DNA of 64,000 bases, from contig CAVUWY010000002.1 of NCBI GenBank assembly GCA_963745405.1, positions 2,046,001 to 2,110,000 on the forward strand. The letters run 5' to 3'. A model generated the notes under the pieces. That model searched no databases. It was given only the letters and a program-made list of their open reading frames with translations, and was not told the origin of the DNA. Position numbers and translations under genes: made by a program. Source of the stretch: C-114 sp963745405. Its GTDB lineage: Bacteria > Chloroflexota > Limnocylindria > Limnocylindrales > CSP1-4. Below are positions 1-7,979 of this stretch, in pieces. Within the stretch, counting starts at the first letter, position 1. Each line of letters starts with the position of its first letter.

Positions 1-2
1 TC

Positions 3-569
3 CGGCCCGACATCCTCGTCACGGCCAAGGGAGCCACTTCCGGGTACTGGCCGTTCGGCTTCGTGGCGGTGTCGGACGAGGTCGCCCGGACCGTCACGGA
101 TGCCGGGCCGTTCGTCCACGGCTTCACCTACAGCCACTCCCCGGTGGGTGCCGCGGTCGCTCGCGAAGTGCTCCGGATCATCGAGACGGAGGATCTCGTC
201 GCGGCGTCGGCGGCGAAGGGAGAACGACTGCGGACGCTGCTCGGCGACCGCCTCGGCGGCCACCCGAACGTCGGCGACATCCGGGGCCGCGGGCTCATGG
301 TCGGCCTCGAGTTCGTCGCCGACCGCGAGACTCGCCGCGCCTTCCCCCGTGCCGCCCGCCTGACCGAGGCGATCGTCCGCACCGCCCGAGAACGTGGCCT
401 CCTCGTCTACCCGGGGACCGGCAACGCAGACGGCGTCGACGGCGACCTCATCCTCCTCGGCCCGCCCTTCGTCGTCACCGACACCGAGCTCGTCGCGATC
501 GCCGATCGACTGACGGCCTCCGTCGATGTCGCGATCGGGTCCCTGTCCGAGGCCGCGACTGCACGCTGA
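3..569 (+). CDS. Class III aminotransferase, C-terminal part (5' end outside window)
   Basis: This is a PLP-dependent class III (omega) aminotransferase that would transfer an amino group between an amine or omega-amino acid and a keto acid. The open frame runs in from the window edge. It begins with PDILVTAKGATSGYWPFG, the block carrying the Schiff-base lysine (codon at 27-29). The HGFTYSHSP motif follows, then the small C-terminal domain with GDIRGRGLMVGLEF and the closing ILLGPPFVVTD block. Roughly 190 residues of an expected 430-460 are present and the end looks complete. The substrate cannot be told from this half. A taurine/beta-alanine-pyruvate type is plausible from the wording of the active-site block. 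Confidence 0.9.
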   Translation, partial: RPDILVTAKGATSGYWPFGFVAVSDEVARTVTDAGPFVHGFTYSHSPVGAAVAREVLRIIETEDLVAASAAKGERLRTLLGDRLGGHPNVGDIRGRGLMVGLEFVADRETRRAFPRAARLTEAIVRTARERGLLVYPGTGNADGVDGDLILLGPPFVVTDTELVAIADRLTASVDVAIGSLSEAATAR

Positions 570-656
570 GGGGCGGCTCCGCCGCGGCCTGGAGGAGACC
601 GAACGCTCGCGGACTCTCCGCCTTGACAAGGCTGGCAGCTGCCCCACGATGGGCGG

Positions 657-878
657 ATGGGAGCACCCCCTCCAGGGATAGCCGCCGAAGCTGCCCGTCA
701 GGCGCTCGTCCGGGACGACGGATCGGCCTCGGACGACCGGTCGGCGCTCGACGAGGAGGAGCTGCGCGAGCTGGAGCGGGAGGAGTACTACCCGGACGAG
801 GCGAAGGCCCAGGACGCCGTGCCATCGCCCCCGAAGGCCGGCCTCCTCGACCACCTGTTCCGCCGCCGAGGGCGTTGA
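657..878 (+). CDS. Small acidic hypothetical protein
   Basis: A 73-residue protein I do not recognise. It has a highly acidic central stretch (DEEELRELEREEYYPDEA) and ends in a basic LLDHLFRRRGR tail. Codon third positions are GC-rich like the neighbours, which supports coding. It sits alone between the aminotransferase and a secreted protein, 87 bp after the former. An exact TTGACA lies at 623-628, but no good -10 follows at the right distance. The charge pattern suggests a soluble, helical protein. No function is proposed. Confidence 0.5.
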   Translation: MGAPPPGIAAEAARQALVRDDGSASDDRSALDEEELRELEREEYYPDEAKAQDAVPSPPKAGLLDHLFRRRGR

Positions 879-925
879 GGTCGCCGGCGGTCGGAGCCTA
901 ACGCGCGGGGCGATGGGAGTGGACG

Positions 926-1306
926 ATGCGAGTAACGGACGGCCGCCGACCTTCGCGCCGGATCCCGCGCTACTGGCGTCGGCTCCGCTGGCCGTTCGCG
1001 ATCGGCGCCTGGCTCGTCGTCGGGCTGCTTCTGCTCCCGAGCTTCGCGAGCGCCGTCGGTCCCGGCTCCTCGCATCTCGGCGTGGTCCGGGAAGTCAGCG
1101 GGACCGTCTCGCTCGTGAACTTCGACGGCACGGCGTTCTGTCTAGATACCGACGCGACCGGCGAGCAGTACTGCTCGATCCCCTATCGGTCGGCGTCCGA
1201 CCCACTCGTCGTCGGTGAGCACGTCACGGGAACAGTGGTGCGGATCTCCAGTGGCGATGGCTCGGTCGAGGCCTTCGTGGTCACGGACCCGGCCCCCGAC
1301 CCGTAG
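926..1306 (+). CDS. Hypothetical exported or membrane-anchored protein
   Basis: A 126-residue protein with a basic N-terminus (about residues 1-22, many Arg), one hydrophobic segment (about 23-43, ending LPSFASA) that reads as a signal peptide or signal anchor, and a ~80-residue extracytoplasmic domain. That domain has two cysteines (FCLDTDATGEQYC) that could form a disulfide. The start is the ATG preceded by a GGGAGTGG ribosome site at 914-921. The domain's alternating beta-like pattern (VSGTVSLVNFDG, VTGTVVRISSGDG) suggests a small OB/beta-barrel fold, but no family is recognised. It converges with the VanZ-like gene. Confidence 0.6.
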   Translation: MRVTDGRRPSRRIPRYWRRLRWPFAIGAWLVVGLLLLPSFASAVGPGSSHLGVVREVSGTVSLVNFDGTAFCLDTDATGEQYCSIPYRSASDPLVVGEHVTGTVVRISSGDGSVEAFVVTDPAPDP

Positions 1307-1344
1307 GTCGTAAGGTCAACGCTCGCGGACGGCGTCGCAACCAC

Positions 1345-1359
1345 GCCTCCGGCGGAGGC
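1345..1359. terminator. Possible short hairpin between convergent genes
   Basis: GCCTCC-GGC-GGAGGC forms a perfect 6-bp stem with a 3-base loop between the stops of two convergent genes. There is no T-run, so only its position argues for termination. Confidence 0.3.
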
Positions 1360-1382
1360 GCCCTGGTCGCGTGACAGGGTAC

Positions 1383-2048
1383 TCATGCTCGAGGGTTGTC
1401 AGTCGCGGGCTCACTCGATCCTGAGGGCTGGGCCCGGATCGCGAGTCCGGGCGCCAGGCGTAGCACGAGCGACATTCCGACTGCTCCTCCCAACGCCCCG
1501 ATGACGTTGAGAAGCACGTCGTTCACGTCGGCGCTGCGCTGATCCGGGGCAACAACCTGCCACGCTTCGATGGCGACGCTCACGAGCAGCGCGAGGACGA
1601 GCACGTTCCGTCGACTCATGCCGAGGCGCCACGTGACGGCCGCCCCTAACGGTACGTACAAAGCGAGGTTGCCGATCGCGTTGAATGCCGCGATATCTCC
1701 CTCCTGCGAGAGAAGACCCTGAAGGACCGGAACGACGGGCTCCCAGTTGATGCCTGGGGGCGGCTGGTATTGATCGGCCATGGGGATTCGCAGCGGCACG
1801 ATCGTGAACGCCACGATCGCAACCACGCCGGCCGCTAGGAGCGCCTCCACGACGGAGATGGTCGTGGCAGCCTGGATGGTCTGCCTGCGCGTCCGGACCA
1901 CCGCGATGACCGTCCACGCGACGACGATGACGATCAGTGCCTGACCAAACAGCGCGATCGGATACTTCAGTTCTCGGAGAACGGTCTCCACGATCGGGCT
2001 CCCGGAACTTAGTGATCCACCGCGATCACCGGCAGCCGAACTGTACAA
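1383..2048 (-). CDS. VanZ-like membrane protein
   Basis: A 221-residue integral membrane protein of the VanZ family. Hydrophobic segments lie at about residues 30-52, 65-88, 125-145, 148-166 and 180-200. The family signature is visible: NLALYVPLG (residues ~127-135), then SVAIEAWQ, then SADVNDVLLNVIGALGG. VanZ proteins are linked to low-level teicoplanin resistance in enterococci, but in most genomes their role is unknown. The N-terminal 20 residues are soluble and poorly conserved in character, so a start at a later GTG (VETVLRELKYP) is possible. The gene stands alone and is convergent with the upstream exported protein. Confidence 0.85.
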   Translation of the reverse strand: MYSSAAGDRGGSLSSGSPIVETVLRELKYPIALFGQALIVIVVAWTVIAVVRTRRQTIQAATTISVVEALLAAGVVAIVAFTIVPLRIPMADQYQPPPGINWEPVVPVLQGLLSQEGDIAAFNAIGNLALYVPLGAAVTWRLGMSRRNVLVLALLVSVAIEAWQVVAPDQRSADVNDVLLNVIGALGGAVGMSLVLRLAPGLAIRAQPSGSSEPATDNPRA

Positions 2049-2285
2049 GCTGTCGTTCTGCCTGGAGCCCGGACCGACGGTCGCAACTCACGTAGGCGGC
2101 CGCGCAATCGCGTGCCATGGGCGCGCGCCGGCGGACAAGGGCCCGCACTTACTGTGCCGTCACCTCCGGCCGCGGCTCAGTGGCGGGGGGGTCCGGCCAG
2201 GCGCTCGTCCCGTTGAGTCAGTCCCGAGTCACCGTGGTCAGGTTCATCGTGACCGGGACGCCTGGCCTCCGGAGCTCCAGGGGAC

Positions 2286-2540
2286 TCACGCCTCGACGAG
2301 GATCACCATCGTTTCGGGCAGCACGCCGTCATACTCCATCGCCTCGGCGCCGGCCTCGGTCCGCATGAAGGCCATGACGGCGTCCATGTCGGCAACGTCC
2401 ATGAGCACCGCCACTTGGGTCGGGTTCTGCGGGTTGACGAATGTGCGGATGTTGGTGACGCCGAGGGGGCCGAACACCTCTTCGCGCTTCGGCGAGGCAA
2501 GCCAATGCTTGCTGTCCGATCCCATCCCCGAGCCGGACAC
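2286..2540 (-). CDS. Small conserved-looking protein, possibly missing its N-terminus
   Basis: About 79-84 residues. The GTG at 2540 or the ATG at 2525 could start it. The sequence (KREEVFGPLGVTNIRTFVNPQNPTQVAVLMDVADMDAVMAFM) has the beta-alpha-beta rhythm of dimeric alpha-beta-barrel proteins, where such a block usually follows an N-terminal strand-helix. Here that part is absent, and the region just upstream holds GCGGATCGCGGATCGCGG, a short tandem repeat. A deletion or frameshift at 2550-2570 may therefore have removed the natural start. No function can be assigned. Confidence 0.55.
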   Translation of the reverse strand: MSGSGMGSDSKHWLASPKREEVFGPLGVTNIRTFVNPQNPTQVAVLMDVADMDAVMAFMRTEAGAEAMEYDGVLPETMVILVEA

Positions 2541-2649
2541 CGGCGAACGAATCGCGGATCGCGGATCGCGGTTTCGACGTCCTCGCGTGTGGGTTGGTCG
2601 AGTTGCGGCATCGTCGCGACCTCGAGCTGCCGCTCGTGATCGCGAGCGA

Positions 2650-3204
2650 TCAGGTCAGGCTGCGGCGGGAACCGGCCCGGAGGAGCAGCGCGACGCCGAT
2701 GAGCACGATGGCGATCGGCCAGGCGTAGCGCGCGATGTCGGGGAAGCCGGCGACGTGGCTGGCGACCGTCGAGCCGCCGCTCAGGACGAGCAGGCCGCCG
2801 ACGACGAGCTGCCAGCCCCAGCCGCCTCGGCCGGCCGCCCGGATGAGGGCGATGGCGACGAAGGCGATGCCGAGGAAGAGCGTGCCCCAGCCGTCGCCGG
2901 AGATGATCCCGGCATCGGACAGGACGCTCGCCAGGGCGAGGGCGGTCACGATGCCGCCGATGTAGAGGGCCGACGATCGCCGGTTGAAGAGCCACGAGAC
3001 GAGGAACGCCAGGCCGATGGCGAGGACGAGGATCGAGCCTGCCTGGCGGAACTCCGGCGAGAGCTGCTGCAGGAGCAGCAGCCCGCCGAAGATGACGAGG
3101 AAGATGCCGAACCACGGAAGCCCCGGCCGAACGTCTCGGCCGGTCTCCCAGTTCCAGGTCGCGACGTGGACCTGGCCGTGTTCGTCCTGGTAGGAGCCGC
3201 TCAC
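2650..3204 (-). CDS. LiaF/LiaI-like multi-pass membrane protein
   Basis: A 184-residue protein with a short hydrophilic N-terminus and about six hydrophobic helices (near residues 30-46, 55-74, 79-97, 103-122, 130-146 and 158-176). The pattern of paired helices such as LPWFGIFLVIFGGLLLLQQL and YAWPIAIVLIGVALLLRAG matches the LiaI/LiaF-type transmembrane region found in proteins linked to cell-envelope stress sensing. It lies only 4 bp downstream of the MMPL exporter's coding start-to-stop unit (its start at 3204, the exporter's stop at 3209), so both are probably one transcript. The family call rests on the pattern only. Confidence 0.65.
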   Translation of the reverse strand: MSGSYQDEHGQVHVATWNWETGRDVRPGLPWFGIFLVIFGGLLLLQQLSPEFRQAGSILVLAIGLAFLVSWLFNRRSSALYIGGIVTALALASVLSDAGIISGDGWGTLFLGIAFVAIALIRAAGRGGWGWQLVVGGLLVLSGGSTVASHVAGFPDIARYAWPIAIVLIGVALLLRAGSRRSLT

Positions 3205-3208
3205 CTGG

Positions 3209-5554
3209 TCAGCCTACCGCGCCGGCCGGACTGGCGCCATCGACGGCCGTGCCCTCGGGCGCATCGTCGGAGTCGTCCTCGACGTGGTCGAACCCGACCC
3301 GATCGGCGATGCCCTTGAGTGGGCCCGGCGCCCACCAGTTCCAGTTGCCGAGCAGGCGCATCGTCGCCGGCACGAGGAGGACCCGGACGATCGTCGCATC
3401 GATGAGGACGGCGATGGCCATCCCGACGCCGATGCTCTTGATCGTGATCACGTCCGCCAGGGCGAAGGCCGCGAAGACCGTGACCATGATCAGCGCCGCG
3501 CCAGTGATGACGCCGGCCGTGCGGGCGACCCCCTCCGCCACCGAGGCCCGGTTGTCGCCGGTCCGTCGGTAGGTCTCCTGGATCCGCGAGAGCAGCAGGA
3601 CCTCGTAGTCCATCGAGAGGCCGAAGATCACGCTGAACATGATGATCGGGTTGCCGGCGATGGTGTACCCGAGCGGCTCGAAGTTGAGGACGTTGGACAG
3701 GTTGCCGTCCTGGAAGATCCAGACGAGGGCGCCGAAGCTCGCGCTGATCGACAGCAGGGTCATGACGACCGCCTTGATCGGGATCGCGATGGAGCCGAAG
3801 AGGAGGAACAGGACGATCGCGCTGACGAGCAGCGTCGTGCCGATGGCCAGCGGCATCTTGTCGGCCTGGCCGAGGAGGAAGTCGTGGCCGGCCGCGGCCG
3901 TCCCGCCGACCTGGGTCGTGATGCCCTCGCCGGCCGGCAGCGCCCGGATCCCCGGGATCATCGAGGTCGCCTCGGGCGTCGACGGATCGAGCGGGCTGAT
4001 GGCGTCGAAGCGGACGATCGAGCCGCGGACGTAGGCCTGCTGCAGTTCGGTGATGGCGGCCGCGACCTGCGGTGGTCGCTGGGCTGCCGGCATCGCATAG
4101 ATGGCGGCGACTTGCTCCGGCGTCAGGGCCGCGCCGGTGGTCGGGTCGGTCAGCGAATAGGCACCCTCGACCCGGCTGATGTTCGCCAGCTTGCCGAGGT
4201 CGGCCGCGTAGGTCGCGAGGGCGAGCGCGTTGGCCGGTGACGTCGGATCGCCCTGGACCGTGGCGAGCACCTGGATCGGCGTCGTCTCGCCGGCCGGGAA
4301 CTCCTGCTGGAGGGCGATGTACGCGTCGCGACTCTCGACGCCGGGCGGGTAGATGGCCGGGCCCGGAACGCCCTGCTCGAGGTGGAAGAACGGCGAGCCG
4401 ACGATGAACAAGAAGGCGAGGACCGGGATGAGGACGGCGATCGGCCGCTTCATGACCGCGGCGGCGACCGTTCCCCAGCGGCTCGTCCCGCTGGCCGGCC
4501 GCGGAGCGCGCCCGAAGCGGGTGAGGAACCCAGCCAGGCTGAGGGCGTTGACTCGCGGGCCGAGCATCCCGAGGACTGCCGGCAGCAGGGTCAGGGCGAA
4601 GAACAGGGTCGAGAGCACGACGAGGGAGCCGGCGATGCCGATGCTCCGCAGGGCGGCGGCCGGGAAGAAGAGGAGGCCGGACAGGCCGATGGCGACCGCG
4701 AAGCCGGAGAACGCGACGGCCTTGCCGCTCGTTGCGATCGCCTTCTCGACGGCGTCCCCGACGGTCCGACCGCGCCGCAGCTCCTCGCGGAAGCGGCTGA
4801 CGATGAAGAGGCTGTAGTCGATCGAAAGGGCCAGCCCGAGCATCGTCGCGATGTTGAGGACGTAGACGCTCATCGTGATCTGGCCGCTCACGAAGTAGAT
4901 GAGGCCGAGGGTGGTCGGGATCGCGAAACCGGCGACGAGGAGGGGCATGCCGGCGGCGATGATCGAGGCGAAGACGAAGATGAGGATGAGTGCGGCGAAC
5001 GGCAGGCTCACCGCTTCTGCCCGCTGGAGGTCCTTCTCCGAGAGAGCGGCCGAGTCCTGGGTGATCGGCCCGTAGCCGGTCAGCTGGAACATGTACCCGG
5101 CCGGCGGCTCGATCGCGGCCCGGATCGGGTCGACGAGCGCGACCGACTCCTCGTCCGTGGCGTTGAGTTCCACGACGACGTAGGAGGCATCGTTGGCCGT
5201 GCTGATGAAGCGGCTGTCGCCCGTCTGCGCGTAGCCGACGATGCCGGCGACGTTCGGATCGGCCTTGACGGCGGTCAGGCTCGTGGCGATCGCGCCCTGG
5301 AACTCGGGCGAGGTCGCCTGGGAAGCAGTCGTCGTGCGGTAGAGGACGACGATCGTGCTGCGGCCCGCGCCGAAATCACTGGCGAGCGTGTCGGCGACGT
5401 GAGCCGACTCGGAGTTCGGATCGAGCCAGCCGCCGGAGGAGAGGCGGCTGGAGGCCTGCGAGGCGAACGCGCCGATGCCGACGGCGACGACGATGGCGAG
5501 GATGGCGACGAGGCGGCGGCGGCGATAGACGAAGGCGCCCCAGCGGCTGAACAT
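3209..5554 (-). CDS. MMPL/RND-family exporter
   Basis: A 781-residue inner-membrane transporter of the MMPL (mycobacterial membrane protein large) branch of the RND superfamily, which export lipids or hydrophobic compounds using the proton gradient. The layout is typical: one N-terminal helix (residues ~13-30), a first extracytoplasmic domain, five to six helices (~180-335), a long loop, a helix near 375, a second extracytoplasmic domain and a closing helix bundle (~580-750). The internal duplication is visible as DYSLFIVSRFREE in the first half and DYEVLLLSRIQE in the second, both following conserved GLALSI/FGLSMD blocks. The substrate is unknown. No accessory periplasmic subunit is next to it. 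Confidence 0.93.
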   Translation of the reverse strand: MFSRWGAFVYRRRRLVAILAIVVAVGIGAFASQASSRLSSGGWLDPNSESAHVADTLASDFGAGRSTIVVLYRTTTASQATSPEFQGAIATSLTAVKADPNVAGIVGYAQTGDSRFISTANDASYVVVELNATDEESVALVDPIRAAIEPPAGYMFQLTGYGPITQDSAALSEKDLQRAEAVSLPFAALILIFVFASIIAAGMPLLVAGFAIPTTLGLIYFVSGQITMSVYVLNIATMLGLALSIDYSLFIVSRFREELRRGRTVGDAVEKAIATSGKAVAFSGFAVAIGLSGLLFFPAAALRSIGIAGSLVVLSTLFFALTLLPAVLGMLGPRVNALSLAGFLTRFGRAPRPASGTSRWGTVAAAVMKRPIAVLIPVLAFLFIVGSPFFHLEQGVPGPAIYPPGVESRDAYIALQQEFPAGETTPIQVLATVQGDPTSPANALALATYAADLGKLANISRVEGAYSLTDPTTGAALTPEQVAAIYAMPAAQRPPQVAAAITELQQAYVRGSIVRFDAISPLDPSTPEATSMIPGIRALPAGEGITTQVGGTAAAGHDFLLGQADKMPLAIGTTLLVSAIVLFLLFGSIAIPIKAVVMTLLSISASFGALVWIFQDGNLSNVLNFEPLGYTIAGNPIIMFSVIFGLSMDYEVLLLSRIQETYRRTGDNRASVAEGVARTAGVITGAALIMVTVFAAFALADVITIKSIGVGMAIAVLIDATIVRVLLVPATMRLLGNWNWWAPGPLKGIADRVGFDHVEDDSDDAPEGTAVDGASPAGAVG

Positions 5555-5791
5555 CTCGGTGATCCTTCCTCGTGTGGGCCGCGGATCGGCGGCTGGTCGA
5601 GTGTCGTTCGGTTGCCAGGCACCTTATCGCCAACGGCGAGGTGCCGCCACGGGTCGATCCGGAGGACGTCGCGACCGGATCCTCCCGTCCAGAGGTGCCG
5701 ACGGTCGAGCCTGCGCCGTATGCTCCGCCCCTGCGGCTCGGAGGTCACGCCTGACGGCGTCGCCCATCCGCGCCCGACAGCGGCGAGGTCG

Positions 5792-6742
5792 ATGGCGAGG
5801 TTCATGGCGCACGTCCAGACCGTCCGCGGCCCGATCCCCGTCGAGGAGATCGGCTTCACCCTCCCTCACGAGCACACGGCCATCGCGTTGTGGCACATCG
5901 AGGGACGCTGGGACTACTGGCAGCTGACCGACGATCGGCCGGTGATCGAGGCCGAGCTCGCGCTGTTCCGCGATGCCGGCGGATCGTGCCTCGTCGAGCT
6001 CACCCTGCCCGGCGTCGGTCGCGATCCTTCTCGCCTGGCTGCCTTGTCCGAGCGGACGGGGCTCCACATCGTCATGGGCTGCGGCTGGTATCGCGGGGCG
6101 TACTACCCGCCCGAGGCGCTCATCGATCGGCGCTACGTCGACGACCTCGCCGACGACCTCGTCAGAGAGGCGACCGACGGGGTGGGCGAAACCGGCATCC
6201 GGCCCGGGATCATCGGCGAGATAGGGACCGACAAGCCGTGGATCTCGCCGGCCGAGGAGCGCGTCCATCGGGCGGCCGCACGGGCGTCGGTACGGACCGG
6301 TCTCGGCATCACGACGCACGCGGTGATGTCCGCCGTCGGCCTCGCCCAGCTGCGGATCTTCGAGGAGGAGGGCGTCGATCCGGGGCGGGTCGTCATCGGC
6401 CATGCCGACTCGTACCCGGTCCTCGACCATTACCTCGCGCTCCTCGAGCGGGGCGCGAACATCGAGTTCGACTTCCTCGGCATGAGCTTCACCCCGACCG
6501 AGCGCCACGGCGAGGAGCGGATCGCGGGCCTGGTCGTGGAGCTCCTGTCGCGCGGCTTCGGCGGCCAGGTCCTGCTCTCCCAGGATGTCTGCCACGACAG
6601 CCAGCTGAAGCGGTACGAGGGGAACGGCTACGTCCACCTCCACGAGTCGTTTCTGCCCCGACTGCGCGTGCTCGGGGTGTCACAGGCCGAGATCGACCGC
6701 CTCACGATCGACAACCCGCGGCGGATCCTCGCGATCGGGTAG
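5792..6742 (+). CDS. Phosphotriesterase-family metal-dependent hydrolase
   Basis: A 316-residue amidohydrolase-fold enzyme of the phosphotriesterase family. Metal ligands can be followed: H-x-H in LPHEHTAI, His in TTHAVMS, His in VIGHADSY and Asp in LLSQDVCHD. The bridging residue is Glu (IIGEIGTDK), as in the phosphotriesterase homology protein group, not the carbamylated Lys of true organophosphate hydrolases. A lactonase or other carboxyl-ester hydrolase is therefore more likely than phosphotriester activity. ATGs at 5792 and 5804 are both possible starts. It is divergent from the MMPL exporter. Confidence 0.85.
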   Translation: MARFMAHVQTVRGPIPVEEIGFTLPHEHTAIALWHIEGRWDYWQLTDDRPVIEAELALFRDAGGSCLVELTLPGVGRDPSRLAALSERTGLHIVMGCGWYRGAYYPPEALIDRRYVDDLADDLVREATDGVGETGIRPGIIGEIGTDKPWISPAEERVHRAAARASVRTGLGITTHAVMSAVGLAQLRIFEEEGVDPGRVVIGHADSYPVLDHYLALLERGANIEFDFLGMSFTPTERHGEERIAGLVVELLSRGFGGQVLLSQDVCHDSQLKRYEGNGYVHLHESFLPRLRVLGVSQAEIDRLTIDNPRRILAIG

Positions 6743-7020
6743 CGGCGCCAGGGCGCTGGCTCCGGGCCGATCCAGCAATTCGCTCCGCCGGCCGGCTTCG
6801 CCGGGTTGCCGCAGGAATATTCACTCCGCGACTAGCGAACGCCTATACCGGCCCCACGCGGACCGAACCCGGCGGATGGCCGCCCCCTGGGACTCGGATC
6901 CACGCTCAGCCGGGCCGGTCGACCCGCCGTCGGGCCTCGTTTCGGACCGTCCGGAGCGCTTGAACGCGCCTGCTAATCACGGGGTGAATACGGGAGCCGA
7001 CAGGCCCGGCGGGCGGCGTG

Positions 7021-7230
7021 TTCCGGCCGCAGATATCGGTCCCACCATTAAGAAACGCTTGTTCGGGGCTCCATACGCCGGCGGACCGGGGCTCGCGGCC
7101 CGGTTCCGGCCGCGCCGGGCGGTGGATCACGCTCAGCGAGAGCCTCGTAGGCGCTGTCGTCCGGCCCCGAATCGATGACCCGACCGCCGAAACGCGATTG
7201 TTAATGCTGGCACCGATATCTCGGCCGGAG
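7021..7230. repeat. Imperfect ~40-bp inverted repeat with ~130-bp spacer
   Basis: The left arm 7021-7060 contains AGATATCGGTCCCACCATTA and the right arm 7191-7230 contains TTAATGCTGGCACCGATATC. Reverse-complementing the right arm gives GATATCGGTGCCAGCATTAA, which matches 18 of 20 core bases of the left arm. Similarity extends on both sides (TTCCGGCCG/CTCCGGCCG and AAACGC/AATCGC). The 130-bp spacer is GC-rich and unstructured to the eye. It could be a folded RNA, a MITE-like remnant or a protein-binding pair. There is no transposase and no target-site duplication that I can see. Confidence 0.6.
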
Positions 7231-7343
7231 GCCGGAGGCCGGAGAGCTGAGGGACGCCCGGAGGCCGGAGGCCGGAGGCCGGAGGCCGGAGGCCGGAGGC
7301 GGGGCGCCCGCGGCCGGAGGGCGGAGGGCGGAGTCCCGGAGAG
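7222..7343. repeat. GGCCGGA heptanucleotide tandem repeat
   Basis: The heptamer GGCCGGA is repeated about three times at 7223-7244, then about six times without interruption at 7259-7301. It decays into GGGCGGA copies up to about 7343. It lies downstream of the inverted repeat and just past the stop of the leftward OsmC gene. Seven-base units cannot keep a reading frame, which fits a non-coding satellite. Confidence 0.85.
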
Positions 7344-7396
7344 CTCGGGGACGGCCGGAAGCCGTGGGGCCCGGTGCCCGGGCCCGGAACGAACGG

Positions 7397-7840
7397 TCAG
7401 CCTTCGAGCGTGGCCTCGACGCTGAGCTCGACGTTGCCCTTGAGGGCCTTCGAGATCGGGCAGCCGTCGCGGGCCTTCTCGGCTGCCTCGAGGAAGCTCG
7501 CGGGGGTGGCGCCGGGAACGACGCCGCGCACGGTGATGTGGGCGGAGAGCACGGTCCAGCCCGAGTCGCGCTTGTCGGCGGTGACCGCGACGCCGACGTC
7601 GAGGCGGGTCGGCGGGGTGCCGGCCTTGGCGAGCTCGTTCGAGCAGGCCATCGAATAGCACGACGCGTGGGCGGCGGCGAGGAGTTCCTCGGGGCTTGTC
7701 ACGCCTTCGGGCTCGCCGGTCCTCGAAGCCCAGGTGATCGGCAGGTCGCGGAAGACGCCGGTCGTCCCAGCCGTCACGACACCCTTCCCACCGAGCAGGT
7801 CGCCCGACCAGCTCGCGCTGCCTTGTCTCGTCGCGGCCAT
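7397..7840 (-). CDS. OsmC-family peroxiredoxin-like protein
   Basis: A 147-residue OsmC/Ohr-superfamily protein that reduces organic hydroperoxides with two redox cysteines. Both are present: the first in AHASCYSMACSNEL (about residues 63-76) and the second in KARDGCPISKAL near residue 128. The ATG at 7840 is preceded by AAGGGAGGG at a good distance. Length and the LLAAAHASCYSMA block fit the OsmC (osmotically inducible) branch better than Ohr. It is transcribed alone and ends against the repeat region. Confidence 0.92.
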   Translation of the reverse strand: MAATRQGSASWSGDLLGGKGVVTAGTTGVFRDLPITWASRTGEPEGVTSPEELLAAAHASCYSMACSNELAKAGTPPTRLDVGVAVTADKRDSGWTVLSAHITVRGVVPGATPASFLEAAEKARDGCPISKALKGNVELSVEATLEG

Positions 7841-7979
7841 CGATGGCCCTCCCTTCGCTGCGGTGGCCGCAATCGTCCCACAGGGGCCGATCTGGCGGCT
7901 GAAACCGGCGACGCGGGTGCGGCGCAGGGCGCCCGCGTCCGCCGCGCCGCCGTCCGCCCGAGCGTGAGTCGGCCGTCGA

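Larger units (their letters stand above)
6743..7396. other. 650-bp non-coding region with repeats
   Basis: No convincing gene lies between the phosphotriesterase-family stop and the OsmC stop. The stretch is less uniformly GC-rich than the coding DNA and contains AT-richer islands (around 6826, 7045, 7200). It holds a long imperfect inverted repeat (7021-7060 with 7191-7230) followed by a GGCCGGA heptamer tandem block. Two similar phrases, GATCCACGCTCAGC near 6898 and GATCACGCTCAGC near 7124, hint at an internal duplication. Confidence 0.6.

Noticed and set aside
600..656. Full promoter using the TTGACA at 623-628
   Set aside because: The hexamer at the 17-bp position (ACGATG) is a poor -10, so it was not listed as a promoter.
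4382..5780. Long open + strand frame over the MMPL exporter
   Set aside because: It is an antiparallel shadow: very Asp/Glu/Arg-rich with no family motifs, while the minus-strand MMPL sequence is fully conserved.
7226..7343. GGCCGGA block considered as a CRISPR array
   Set aside because: Units are 7 bp with no spacers, and no cas genes are near.
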